This document shows positions 34,345 to 42,505 of a stretch of DNA of 42,596 nt, one piece after another. The notes beneath the pieces were generated by a model. The model was not told the DNA's origin. It saw only the letters and a list, made by a program, of their open reading frames with translations, and searched no databases. The DNA lies in contig JBPOHE010000092.1 in NCBI GenBank assembly GCA_052035915.1, forward strand, positions 1 through 42,596, in the 5' to 3' direction. Within the stretch, counting starts at the first letter, position 1. The number at the start of each line of letters is the position of its first letter. Origin of the DNA: JBPOHE01 sp052035915. GTDB lineage: Bacteria > Pseudomonadota > Gammaproteobacteria > Chromatiales > Chromatiaceae. A program made the position numbers and the translations under genes.

Positions 34345-35562
34345 ATGAGCCTGTGGCACGACCCGGTCAAGGACGCCCGCCTCGATTTCCCGATCGAGAC
34401 CTCTCCTCTGGATGGACCGCTGGCGCCAGATTCGCCGCGGGAGATTCTGCTCACCGGTGCGACCGGCTTCGTCGGCGCCTTTCTGCTTGCGGAACTTGTA
34501 CGCCAGACCCAGGCCGATATCCACTGCCTGGTACGGGCATCGGGTAAGGTCGAGGCGCAACAGCGGCTCCAGGCCAATCTTGAACGCTACCACCTCTGGG
34601 ATCCGCAACAGGCGGGGCGAATCCGGGCGCTGGCCGGAGATCTCGAACAGCCCGGTTTCGGTCTGCCGTCGAGCGACTATGAAGCCCTGGCGGGACGGGT
34701 CGAACAGATTTTCCATAGTGCCGCCCAGATCAACCATGTACTCCCCTACCTGCTGCTGAAAAAGGCCAATGTCACCGCCACCCAGGAAGTCATAAGGTTC
34801 GCCGCCCGGCACCGACGCAAATGGCTGCACTTTCTTTCTTCCACCGCGGCCTGTGTGGGTCAGAGCCAGGGCCGCGCCCTGGTGTTCCCGGAGGAACGGG
34901 TGCACCGCTCGCCAACCACACTGATCTCCGCCTATGGGCTCAGCAAATGGGTGGCGGAACGCTCATTGGAAAACGCCGCCCTGGCCGGTATTCCGGTCAC
35001 CATCTTTCGTGGCGGCGACATGAGCGGGGACAGTCTTCATGGCCTCGGCAAAGTCACCGATCTGTTCCATCTGTTCCTGCGCTTGTTCATCGAGCTCGGC
35101 CTGCGGCCCGAGCCCCTTGCCGGCGAGATCAACATACTGCCGGTCGATTTCGTGGCCAGGGCCGTGGTGTATCTGGCCCGGCGCCAGCAGGATCCCTTGT
35201 GCGTCATCAATCTGGTCCATCCTGAGCCCCTGGCCCTGGCCGATTTTTTTGTTCTCCTGGAGCAGAGGGGCTACCCTCTGATTCCTTGCCGCCTGGAACA
35301 CTGGGTGGACCAATGTCAGCGTTATATCAAGGCCCGCTTTTCCACCAAGGAGGCCTTGGTGCTGCAATATCTGTTTCGCCAGGAATCGGGCCGCTATCTC
35401 TTCCAATGGTATTTTCAACCTTACCGCTTTGTGACCAACGCCATGACCCAGGGCCTGGCCGGGGCACCTTTCAGTTGCCCACCCCTGGACGATCGCCTCT
35501 GGACCAGCTATTTCGATCACCTCGTCGCCATCGGCTGGTTGCCGGCGGCGAGGAAAACCTGA
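34345..35562 (+). CDS. Stand-alone NAD(P)-dependent thioester reductase (extended SDR)
   Basis: The 405-residue product is a thioester-reductase (R) domain of the extended short-chain dehydrogenase type. The cofactor-binding GATGFVGAFLL is at about residues 36-46, LVRAS follows the second strand, and the middle has HSAAQINHVLPY. The catalytic Tyr-Lys pair is in YGLSKW with SSTA upstream. R domains release acyl-ACP chains as aldehydes or, by a second reduction, alcohols. The N-terminal linker (ARLDFPIET) resembles that before fused R domains. It follows the PKS on the same strand with 282 bases of mobile-type sequence between. ATG 34345 lacks a good ribosome site because the element ends just before it. 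HetM/HglB-like reductases acting on PKS products are an analogy. Confidence 0.9.
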   Translation: MSLWHDPVKDARLDFPIETSPLDGPLAPDSPREILLTGATGFVGAFLLAELVRQTQADIHCLVRASGKVEAQQRLQANLERYHLWDPQQAGRIRALAGDLEQPGFGLPSSDYEALAGRVEQIFHSAAQINHVLPYLLLKKANVTATQEVIRFAARHRRKWLHFLSSTAACVGQSQGRALVFPEERVHRSPTTLISAYGLSKWVAERSLENAALAGIPVTIFRGGDMSGDSLHGLGKVTDLFHLFLRLFIELGLRPEPLAGEINILPVDFVARAVVYLARRQQDPLCVINLVHPEPLALADFFVLLEQRGYPLIPCRLEHWVDQCQRYIKARFSTKEALVLQYLFRQESGRYLFQWYFQPYRFVTNAMTQGLAGAPFSCPPLDDRLWTSYFDHLVAIGWLPAARKT

Positions 35563-35651
35563 TGGTCACTTCGATCTCCCGGAATGATCGCTCCTGGTGG
35601 CAGCGTCATCGCGCCTTCCGATACCCATTACGATTCGATCAAGATAGAAAT

Positions 35652-35842
35652 AATTTGCTGATGAGCCAGTTATTTCAGCGAGAAAGAGAGGTAACGGGAT
35701 TGCGTCCGGGAAGCCGGAATCCAGATCCATGAACGGTGCCTTCGATGGCCATCCCGGCCTCTGGATACCGGCTTCTCCCCGCTTTCGCGGGGACAGGCTT
35801 GCCGGAATGACGAGTTGGCTGAGGTAGCTCACTAATCAAATT
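35652..35842. mobile_element. Short inverted-repeat element (TTATTTCAGC family), copy 2
   Basis: The ends AATTTG (35652-35657) and CAAATT (35837-35842) are inverted, and inner TGATGAGC with TTATTTCAGC match GGCTGAGGTAGCTCA on the right. The left inner part through GAGAAAGAGAGGT is identical to copy 1 (13636-13715). About 100 extra bases are present between the two halves compared with copy 1, and these hold another repeat (35713-35812). Confidence 0.7.
35713..35812. repeat. CCGGAATCC/GGATACCGG hairpin repeat inside copy 2
   Basis: GCCGGAATCCAGA (35713-35725) is answered by TCTGGATACCGGC (35760-35772), then CCCCGC-TTTC-GCGGGG (35777-35792) forms a second hairpin, ending in GCCGGAATGACG. This pattern is widespread in bacterial genomes. 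Confidence 0.6.
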
Positions 35843-35847
35843 GTTGT

Positions 35848-36081
35848 TTATAACCCGACCAGTTCGGCGTGAACCCCTTCCGCCTTCAGGGTCGACAGGA
35901 TTTGATGGGAACTGGCCTTGAAGGGGACATACTGAACGATCGACAAATGGGGCCGCTCACCGGGATTGTGCACACTCACCACCCCGTCGATCGCCCTCAA
36001 CCTGGTTTCGATGCTCGCCCGCCGCCTGGCATCCAGGGACTCGTTGATATGGACGGTGACATCCGCCAACTGAATATCCAT
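35848..36081 (-). CDS. Small heavy-metal-associated-like (ferredoxin-fold) protein
   Basis: The 77-residue product has the beta-alpha-beta-beta-alpha-beta pattern of HMA domains: DVTVHINESLDARRRASIET, then GVVSVHNPGERPHLSIVQYV, then SHQILSTLKAEGVHAELV. The usual metal-binding CxxC is absent; the loop reads HINESLD, so metal binding through that site is unlikely. ATG 36081 has GAGGAG about 8 bases upstream. It points away from the PKS and reductase and stands alone. Its role is unknown, with possible use as a small dimerising or ligand-binding domain. Confidence 0.7.
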   Translation of the reverse strand: MDIQLADVTVHINESLDARRRASIETRLRAIDGVVSVHNPGERPHLSIVQYVPFKASSHQILSTLKAEGVHAELVGL

Positions 36082-36283
36082 GCTACTTCTCCTCTACTTT
36101 GGTCGCACTCGCTGATACAACCGGCCGCAGGTACTTCGACCTCTCGCCGCCAATGGTGGCTATCGGTTTGTATCTATTACAAGTATTGACCCTGCCAGAG
36201 GAAAGGGAAGCTTCCCGGGGGGGCAAATCAAGCCGGATTGACTCGGATCATGTCTCCAGAGGCGGCCCGCGCCTGGGCCAGGA

Positions 36284-38197
36284 TCACCAGCCCCCACCAC
36301 CACCGCCACCCCCACCGCCGCCGGACGAGCCGCCTCCCCCGCTCCCGGAACTGGAGCCTGGGGGCGTCGAGGCCGCGGCGATGGCCGAGGTCATGCCGGC
36401 CCCCAGGGCGCTGGTGAAACCACCGATCCGGCTGGATGACCAGTTTCGGCCCGAGTACCAATCCGGGCGATAGTCCTGGGGTTCTTGTCCGGCTTGCGCC
36501 AGGGTGGCGGCGAAACGCTCGGCCCATTGTTGCTCCACGTCCAGGGCCAGGGCGTAGGGGAGATAGCGCTCGAACTCTTCCCGGGTGATGTTCGCCGGAT
36601 GACGCGCCTGGAGTTCATCCTGTTCCGCTACCGCGAGATAGAGCCGGAAACCCGCCACCTCATCCAGGAGTCGGCGTCCCGCCAGGGTGGGGGCCTTGAG
36701 CCACTGGTAGAAGAGGATATTCAACGCGATCAGCAGGGCCGCGCTCAGGCCGAGGGCCGGGGAGACCTGGGTGACGAGGATGAAAAGGCCGAAAACGGCG
36801 CCGCCGATGAAGGGAAGGGCGATCAGCGTTGCCCCCAGGGCCTTGAGCCAGCCCTTCCAGCCATGGGCCTGACGCCAGGCCCTGAACATCATCTTGGTCA
36901 AGACGAAGACCCCCAGCCCCCAGCCCGACAACCAAAGAGTCAGGAAAGCCCCCAGGGTACGGGGTTCCGCCCCCGGGATCAGCCACAGTATCCATCCCAG
37001 TATCAGTACGGAGAGCAGGATCCCCGGCAATAGATAGAGGCTGTTGGTACGAAAGTAGGTCTTTTCGTAGCCCCGGCGCAGGGCCGTCTCATGGGCCTTG
37101 ATCGCCTGTTTCAGGATAGCCTGGTGACCTTGGCTGAGTTCGAGGTTGTTGCGTCCGCCGCCGAACAGGGTGGCGAACAGGCTCTGCTCGGAGGGAGGCA
37201 ACAGGGAAGGGTGATTGAGGCGCTGGAGACGGAAAGCGCCGGGTTCGGGCTCCTCGATGCGCACCGAGCGCTTCACCGCCAGATTGACCAGGGTGGCCGC
37301 GAAGGTCTTGTCGTCATAACCCATCCGCTCGACAAACCGCAGGGCGGCGGGAGACTGTCCTTCCGGTGGTTGGTAACGGGGAAAGATGGCCCCCGGCTGC
37401 GGGTCCCGCCCGACCCGCCACCAGGACCAGAGATAGAAGCCGAGAACCAGGGTGATACCGATCAGACCCGCCAGGGCATCGCGGTTGTCGGCGAGAAAAT
37501 AGCCGATCTTCTGCCCGCGGCCGGGTTCCTTCATATAGCCTTTGGGCCAGGCGATCGCCAGGGTGAGACCCTCGGTGACGCCAAGGGATCGAGTGGTGGC
37601 GAAGAACAGGGAGCCATCGGCCTCCACCTTGGCGCTGTAATCCTGACCCTTGGCCCCGACCGGCCCGGTATAGGCCTCCAATCGCAGGGCCTCGGTGGGG
37701 ATCTGGCTCGGTAGACGGATGCGGGCGGTGGCCTGGACGATGGGGAAGGCCCAACCGTTGCCGGTCAGGTTCCAGTAGAGTTCGTCATGATCGGGGAAGA
37801 AACCGAGCTGACGATCGGTCCGATACCTCAAGCCATAGCTGTAACTTCCGGGCTTGAGGTGGACATCCTTGTCGCCGATGTAGATACGCACCCCGTTGCT
37901 CAGGGTCTCGAGGTGGAAAGGTTCGCTTTGGCCGTCCCGCTGGACATCGAGCAGATCGAAGCCGACCCGGTAATGGTGGCCGAGCTTGTCCCGGTAGTCG
38001 GTGGGAAAATCGCGGAAGATCCCGCGCTTGATCTGATTGCCTTCGGCGCGTACCTGGATCTGTTCTTCGACCAGCATGGAGCCATCCATTTCGACCTGGA
38101 TATCGCTGTGAAAGCGGCGGATCTCTTCCGCCGACCAAACCGGCCAGGTTAGCCAGAGGCCGAGAAGAAAGAGCAAGGGACGCGGGAATCTGATCAT
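36284..38197 (-). CDS. DUF2207 membrane protein with glycine-rich tail
   Basis: The 637-residue protein has a signal peptide (about 1-22, ending VWSAEE). An extracytoplasmic DUF2207 domain follows (about 22-240, starting IRRFHSDIQVEMDGSMLVEE). Then come a membrane segment near 255, a cytoplasmic part (WRVGRDPQPGAIFPRYQPPE), two or three more segments at about 405-510, and a C-terminal tail of Gly and Ser ending in Trp. Proteins of this layout are commonly found next to LemA, as here: its ATG overlaps the LemA stop. Function in the envelope is unknown. The Gly-rich end is a low-complexity feature typical of the family. Confidence 0.9.
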   Translation of the reverse strand: MIRFPRPLLFLLGLWLTWPVWSAEEIRRFHSDIQVEMDGSMLVEEQIQVRAEGNQIKRGIFRDFPTDYRDKLGHHYRVGFDLLDVQRDGQSEPFHLETLSNGVRIYIGDKDVHLKPGSYSYGLRYRTDRQLGFFPDHDELYWNLTGNGWAFPIVQATARIRLPSQIPTEALRLEAYTGPVGAKGQDYSAKVEADGSLFFATTRSLGVTEGLTLAIAWPKGYMKEPGRGQKIGYFLADNRDALAGLIGITLVLGFYLWSWWRVGRDPQPGAIFPRYQPPEGQSPAALRFVERMGYDDKTFAATLVNLAVKRSVRIEEPEPGAFRLQRLNHPSLLPPSEQSLFATLFGGGRNNLELSQGHQAILKQAIKAHETALRRGYEKTYFRTNSLYLLPGILLSVLILGWILWLIPGAEPRTLGAFLTLWLSGWGLGVFVLTKMMFRAWRQAHGWKGWLKALGATLIALPFIGGAVFGLFILVTQVSPALGLSAALLIALNILFYQWLKAPTLAGRRLLDEVAGFRLYLAVAEQDELQARHPANITREEFERYLPYALALDVEQQWAERFAATLAQAGQEPQDYRPDWYSGRNWSSSRIGGFTSALGAGMTSAIAAASTPPGSSSGSGGGGSSGGGGGGGGGGGW

Positions 38198-38751
38198 GAT
38201 CGCAGCTCCGGTGGGACGGACTCGGCGGATGAGGCGAGTTCGAAATAGTCGGCGGGGTGGAAGGCGAGAAGGCGTGCCAGCAGGAGATCGGGAAAGGACT
38301 GGAGGCGGACATTGAAGCCCCGCACCGCGCCGTTGTAAAAGCGCCGGGCGTATTGCAGCTGCTCCTCCACCTGGCTGATCTCCCGCATCAGCCCCAGAAA
38401 GGGCTCGCTCGCCTTGAGCTCCGGATAGGCCTCGGCGCGAACCCGCATCATCTGGAGGCGATCCCCCAAACGGGATTCCAGTTCGGCCCGGGGCAGCGGC
38501 TGCTGAAGTCCTGCGCTGGAGGCGCGCAAGCGGCTGATCTCGGTGAGTAGCTCGGCCTCATAACCGGTATAGCCCTGCACCACCGCCACCAACTTGGGGA
38601 TGAGGTCATGGCGGCGCTTGAGTTGGACATCGATGTCGCTCCAGGCGGCCAGCACCAGATGGCGATCCTTTACCAAGCGATTGTAAATGACGACACCCCA
38701 GACCAGCAGCGCCGGCAGCAAGGTCGAAAGAACCAGTTCGCTCACGGTCAT
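38194..38751 (-). CDS. LemA family membrane protein
   Basis: The 185-residue product has one N-terminal membrane segment (LVLSTLLPALLVWGVVIYN, about 5-23) followed by a long helical region. The LemA signature reads WSDIDVQLKRRHDLIPKLV then VAVVQGYTGYEAELLTEISR. The C-terminal part, RRFYNGAVRGFNVRLQSFP and FHPADYFEL, is also typical. The stop and the DUF2207 start overlap by four bases, so the two are one transcription unit. The family's biochemical role is not established. Confidence 0.92.
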   Translation of the reverse strand: MTVSELVLSTLLPALLVWGVVIYNRLVKDRHLVLAAWSDIDVQLKRRHDLIPKLVAVVQGYTGYEAELLTEISRLRASSAGLQQPLPRAELESRLGDRLQMMRVRAEAYPELKASEPFLGLMREISQVEEQLQYARRFYNGAVRGFNVRLQSFPDLLLARLLAFHPADYFELASSAESVPPELRS

Positions 38752-38880
38752 ATCCCCCTTTGAGTGGGGAATCTTACCAGTTTGGTGGAAAAGTACCCCT
38801 GGGGGATCTCGAAGCCTGCTTCTGAGCGGCGGGACGGCTCAACTCGAAACAGAGAAGCTGTTCGCCAAGCCCAAAATCGC

Positions 38881-38909
38881 TCCCTGCCGCAGCTAAGGGG
38901 CGGCAGGGA
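38881..38909 (-). terminator. Intrinsic terminator of the pentapeptide-repeat gene
   Basis: TCCCTGCCGC (38881-38890) pairs perfectly with GCGGCAGGGA (38900-38909) over a 9-base loop. On the minus strand the hairpin begins seven bases after the stop at 38916 and is followed by GCGATTTTGGG, with only four consecutive U in the transcript. It would separate this gene from lemA. Confidence 0.6.
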
Positions 38910-38915
38910 TGATCT

Positions 38916-39770
38916 TCATCTGAGATTGGTCTTGTACGAAGGCCAGACAGCGTTTTTCGCCTGGGAGAAATTGGCGAAATCCATGGTGACGGTCGCCAGC
39001 TCGACGCCCTGGAAATTAGCGTTGGTCACATTGGCGCTACGCAGGATGGCGCCACCCAGGACGGCGTAGGAAAAATCGACATCGGTCAGATCCGCATGCT
39101 TGAAATTGGTCTCCTCCCCCGAGATCCGGCGCATCCTGGCCCCCCGCAGCTTGGCGCCCTCGAAGTTGGCCAGATTGACTACGGTGAAGCCATGGCTGTT
39201 CTGACTCTCCAGGTTGGCTCGGCTGAGATCGGCCTTGATCAGATTGGCATCATTGAGATGGGAATCCCGCAGATCGGCCTCGCTGAGGTCGGCCTCCCGC
39301 AGATTGGCGCCGATGAAGAGGGTGTTGTTGGCGATCAGCCCCTTCATACTGGCGCGCAGAAAGATCGTGCCGCGGGCGTCCGCGCGACTGAGTGTCGCCC
39401 TTTCCAGGTCGCACTGACTGAAGTCGGCGTGCCGCAGATCGGCGCCGAAGAGCTTGGCGCCATGCAGCTTACATTGCAGCAACATGGCCGGTCGCGCCGT
39501 ATCCGGGCAACCGAATCGGGCTTGGCTGAGATCGGCCCCGCTGAGATCCCCATGGTTGAGATGGACCCCGACCAGAAAGGCGCCACGTAGATCGGCGCCA
39601 CTGAGATCCGCTCCCACCAGATTGGAATAGGACAGGTTGGCCTGGCGCAGATCGGCGCCGCGCAAATCCGCCCCTTCCAGCCACATATCCCGCAGGTCGG
39701 CCCCCATCAGGGTAGCGAGCGGAACGCTCGCGATTATCTCGCCCCTGTTCTTGTTTCTTATCTCGATCAT
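38916..39770 (-). CDS. Pentapeptide-repeat protein
   Basis: The 284-residue product has an unbroken run of A(D/N)LXX repeats from about residue 20 to the end (ADLRDMWLEGADLRGADLRQ and similar), with a looser middle section. Such repeats fold into a right-handed quadrilateral beta-helix. Some members mimic DNA and protect gyrase; most have no known role. There is no signal peptide or membrane segment, so it is cytoplasmic. ATG 39770 has GGAGGA about 9 bases upstream and is preferred over an ATG at 39803. The gene is followed by a clear terminator hairpin at 38881-38909. Confidence 0.93.
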   Translation of the reverse strand: MIEIRNKNRGEIIASVPLATLMGADLRDMWLEGADLRGADLRQANLSYSNLVGADLSGADLRGAFLVGVHLNHGDLSGADLSQARFGCPDTARPAMLLQCKLHGAKLFGADLRHADFSQCDLERATLSRADARGTIFLRASMKGLIANNTLFIGANLREADLSEADLRDSHLNDANLIKADLSRANLESQNSHGFTVVNLANFEGAKLRGARMRRISGEETNFKHADLTDVDFSYAVLGGAILRSANVTNANFQGVELATVTMDFANFSQAKNAVWPSYKTNLR

Positions 39771-39879
39771 GCTCAGTGTTCCTCCGTCACGCACCCGGGC
39801 CATCGGCTTGTCGTTGTGCCCGGGGCGTTCAAGCCGGCGTTGATGACATCTCTTGGGGTCTTGCGGCGGTCACCTCGGC

Positions 39880-39925
39880 CCCTTCCCCGTCTCGCGGAAC
39901 CCGCTCGAGAACCCTGGGGGAAGGG
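39880..39925. repeat. Stem-loop in the pentapeptide/metY divergent region
   Basis: CCCTTCCCC (39880-39888) pairs with GGGGAAGGG (39917-39925), with an inner GCGG-AAC-CCGC arm. It lies 346 bases before metY. It could be a repeat or a structured leader; no named riboswitch consensus is seen. Confidence 0.35.
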
Positions 39926-40023
39926 TCGTCAGTGTCGCGACAACACCTCCTTCAATATAAGAATATCAACGTTTTATTGGCTCGCTGGAAAAAGCCAGTC
40001 AGGAGATTGACGCGCCTCAACTC

Positions 40024-40168
40024 AGAGCCTGTGAAGAAATCGTCGCGAGCGACCGGAGTGCAAGGCGCGAATGATGCGAACGACGAGACATATCAAGTAG
40101 ATAGGCGAGGAGTGAGCGAGTGGGCAACGAAGCCATCCGGCCGCGCAGTAGATTTATTCACAGGCTCT
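40024..40168. mobile_element. MITE-like element, CCTGTGAA family, intact copy
   Basis: AGAGCCTGTGAA (40024-40035) and TTCACAGGCTCT (40157-40168) are a perfect 12-base inverted repeat, continued inward by GAAATC/GATTTA. The 145-base interior is related to 34109-34341 and holds no ORF; its frame happens to be open into metY, giving a misleading long ORF. It ends 102 bases before the metY start. Confidence 0.75.
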
Positions 40169-40270
40169 CAGGGTTCGACATCCCCCTCCAGCCCCGTTAA
40201 CATCCGGTGGCCGTCCAGCGCTTCAGCCTGGATCCATTACAACAAGCGACTTACAGAGGAACCCCTGGAG

Positions 40271-41545
40271 ATGAAGATCGAGACCCTGGCGATTCATGCC
40301 GGCTATCAACCCGACCCCACCACCAAGGCGGTGGCCGTTCCCATCTATCAAACCACTTCCTACGCCTTCGACGACACCCAGCACGGAGCCGATCTGTTCG
40401 ACCTCAAGGTGGTCGGCAACATCTACACCCGTATCATGAATCCCACCACCGCGGTGTTGGAGCAGCGGGTCGCGGCCATGGAAGGGGGTGTCGGCGGGCT
40501 GGCCCTCGCCTCCGGCATGGCGGCCATCACGGACGCCATCTTCACCATCGCCGATGCCGGCGACAATATCGTCACCACCACAACCCTGTATGGTGGCACC
40601 TACAACCTCTTCGCCCATACCCTCCCGCGCCTGGGCATCCAGGTCCGCTTCGTCGATCCCAAGGACATCGTCGGCATGGCGGCCCAGATCGATGCCCGCA
40701 CCAAGGCGGTGTTTTGCGAATCCATCGGCAACCCGGCGGGTAACGTCGCCGATCTGGAGGCCATTGCCGACATGGCCCACGCCCATGGTGTGCCCCTGAT
40801 CGTCGACAACACCGTGCCCACGCCCTACCTCTGCCGCCCCTTCGAGTTCGGGGCGGATATCGTGGTCCATGCCCTGACCAAATACATGGGCGGTCATGGC
40901 ACCAGCATCGCTGGCATTATCGTCGACTCCGGCCAGTTCGACTGGGCCGCCAACAAGGCGCGTTTCCCGCACCTGAACGAGCCCGATGTCTCCTATCACG
41001 GCGTGGTCTATACCGAGGCCTTCGGCCCCGCCGCCTATATCGGCCGCGCCCGCGTGGTGCCGCTACGCAACATGGGCGCCGCCATCTCCCCCTTCAACTC
41101 CTTCCTGGTGCTCCAAGGCATCGAGACCCTGCCGGTGCGCATGGACCGCATCTGCGCCAACACCCTGACCGTGGCCCAATATCTCCAATCCCATCAACAG
41201 GTGAACTGGGTGCGTTACGCCGGTCTCGACGAAAGCGAAGATAAACCCTTGGTGGACAAATACATGCGTGGGCGGGCCTCGGGCATCCTCTCCTTTGGCA
41301 TCAAGGGCGGCATTGAGGCGGGCACCAGATTCATCGACGCCCTGGGGTTGGTCACCCGGCTGGTCAACATCGGCGACGCCAAATCCCTGGCCTGCCATCC
41401 GGCCACCACCACCCATCGCCAACTGGGACCGGCGGAGCAGAAGAGGGCGGGCGTCAGCCCGGATCTGGTCCGCCTCTCCATCGGCCTCGAACACATCGAC
41501 GACATCATCGCCGACCTCGATCAGGCATTGATGGCCGCCAGTTAG
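40271..41545 (+). CDS. metY: O-acetylhomoserine sulfhydrylase MetY
   Basis: MetY makes homocysteine from O-acetyl-L-homoserine and sulfide in direct-sulfuration methionine synthesis; it is a PLP enzyme of the cystathionine gamma-synthase fold. The 424-residue product starts METY-like at MKIETLAIHAGYQPDPTTKA; an open frame extends 165 codons upstream but only across a mobile element. SYAFDDTQHGADLFDLK precedes NIYTRIMNPTT. The PLP lysine is Lys204 in LTKYMGGHG. NPAGNVADLEAIA and DNTVPTPYLCRP follow the usual order, and MRGRASGILSFGIKGG lies in the C-terminal domain. ATG 40271 has AGAGGA about 13 bases upstream and GGAG directly before it. No met-box or SAM riboswitch is evident. Confidence 0.95.
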   Translation: MKIETLAIHAGYQPDPTTKAVAVPIYQTTSYAFDDTQHGADLFDLKVVGNIYTRIMNPTTAVLEQRVAAMEGGVGGLALASGMAAITDAIFTIADAGDNIVTTTTLYGGTYNLFAHTLPRLGIQVRFVDPKDIVGMAAQIDARTKAVFCESIGNPAGNVADLEAIADMAHAHGVPLIVDNTVPTPYLCRPFEFGADIVVHALTKYMGGHGTSIAGIIVDSGQFDWAANKARFPHLNEPDVSYHGVVYTEAFGPAAYIGRARVVPLRNMGAAISPFNSFLVLQGIETLPVRMDRICANTLTVAQYLQSHQQVNWVRYAGLDESEDKPLVDKYMRGRASGILSFGIKGGIEAGTRFIDALGLVTRLVNIGDAKSLACHPATTTHRQLGPAEQKRAGVSPDLVRLSIGLEHIDDIIADLDQALMAAS

Positions 41546-41568
41546 TTAGTAAAGCAGCGGTAGCTTGT

Positions 41569-41690
41569 GTAGCTTGGGTTGACGCCAGTCAACCCAACAT
41601 CAGCACCAGATACCGGTTAGCCGACATTAAAAGCAAGAAATTATCCAATGATGTTGGGTTGCAAAAAGCAACCCAACCTGGGGCGCCTAC
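41569..41690. repeat. GTAG...CTAC hairpin repeat after metY
   Basis: TTGGGTTGA (41574-41582) pairs with TCAACCCAA (41589-41597), and GTTGGGTTGC (41653-41662) pairs with GCAACCCAAC (41668-41677) over AAAAA. CCCAACATCA (41593-41602) is also the inverse of TGATGTTGGG (41649-41658), so alternative folds exist. No U-tract follows, so it is not a standard terminator. Confidence 0.7.
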
Positions 41691-41709
41691 TTTATACAAT
41701 AAGAAACAA

Positions 41710-42057
41710 TCACTTATTCAATTGATTAAAAATACAGTCCAACGCTGCTTGGTTGTCGCCGGCAGGATAAAAGGCATTGATGTCTGAAGAAAAAGTGTTT
41801 CTATCGACTCTGCCGAAATATAGCTTGGAACTTACGTCTATGAAGTAGATGTCATTGCTGTTCATGTCGAGCAGGTAGCCTAGTTGTTGTCTGCCAATAG
41901 TAAGTTTGCCGCAATTCTTAGCTACCCGATCGAGAAACGCCTCAGCGCCCTTGTTTTCCACAAACCGGTCGGAGAGAACGGGATTTCCGCACCCGGTCAA
42001 TACACCGGCTCCAGCCAGCGCTCCAAACAAAAAAATGTTCCGCATGTTTCGTCTCAT
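41710..42057 (-). CDS. Small lipoprotein of unknown function
   Basis: The 115-residue product has a lipoprotein signal peptide with lipobox VLTGC (Cys23) and a mature part of about 92 residues. It is predicted to be anchored in the envelope and periplasmic. The mature part (FVENKGAEAFLDRVAKNCGK, then QQLGYLLDMNSNDIYFID) looks like a small alpha/beta domain; a Cys near the end (DCIFNQLNK) and NCGK may form a disulfide. The second Met, four codons in, is an alternative start. No family is recognised. Confidence 0.75.
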   Translation of the reverse strand: MRRNMRNIFLFGALAGAGVLTGCGNPVLSDRFVENKGAEAFLDRVAKNCGKLTIGRQQLGYLLDMNSNDIYFIDVSSKLYFGRVDRNTFSSDINAFYPAGDNQAALDCIFNQLNK

Positions 42058-42505
42058 CTGTTAATACCTTTTGGACACTCGTTTGATCGATTCTGATGAC
42101 TAGAAAAAATCTAAACAACGCCGTTTATGACGTCGTTGAGGATTTCATGCAACGGCTCGCCTAGGGTGAAGGGCCTTATTTTTTAGTCTGCCGATTGACG
42201 TATTGCCCCTATCACCGGCAACCGCTCCCGTCGGAAGCAAGTGCTCGATCAGCCGTCGCCGATATCCATGGGAGCAGTCCCAGGTACCGCCTACAAGCCC
42301 ATCATCCGCCTCAATCGCCGGACTTATGGGTATGGGCCGGAGCTTGTCAAAAAAGCTCAATGTATCCCGCAAGGGCATAAGCACATACATTCCAATTTTC
42401 GCAGATGCGACGAGTATCCTCTTGTCGTCAGGCGGGCGTCAACTCGCAGCAGGGCAATCGCGCTATGTGGGGGATTGACAGGAGGCGGATCGCCAGGGTA
42501 ACGAG
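42058..42505. other. 448-base gap without a convincing gene
   Basis: The region has an AT-rich patch next to the lipoprotein start (AGAAAAAATCTAAAC near 42103) that could hold its promoter. An 81-codon minus-strand ORF at 42145-42390 and plus-strand ORFs lack typical codon use. It may include decayed repeat sequence before the gene starting at 42506. Confidence 0.4.

Noticed and set aside
39776..40270. 165-codon N-terminal extension of MetY
   Set aside because: It reads through intergenic sequence and the 145-base mobile element; MetY homologs start at MKIETL-like sequence.
42145..42390. 81-residue minus-strand ORF
   Set aside because: No ribosome site and no recognisable domain; overlapping plus-strand frames are equally open.
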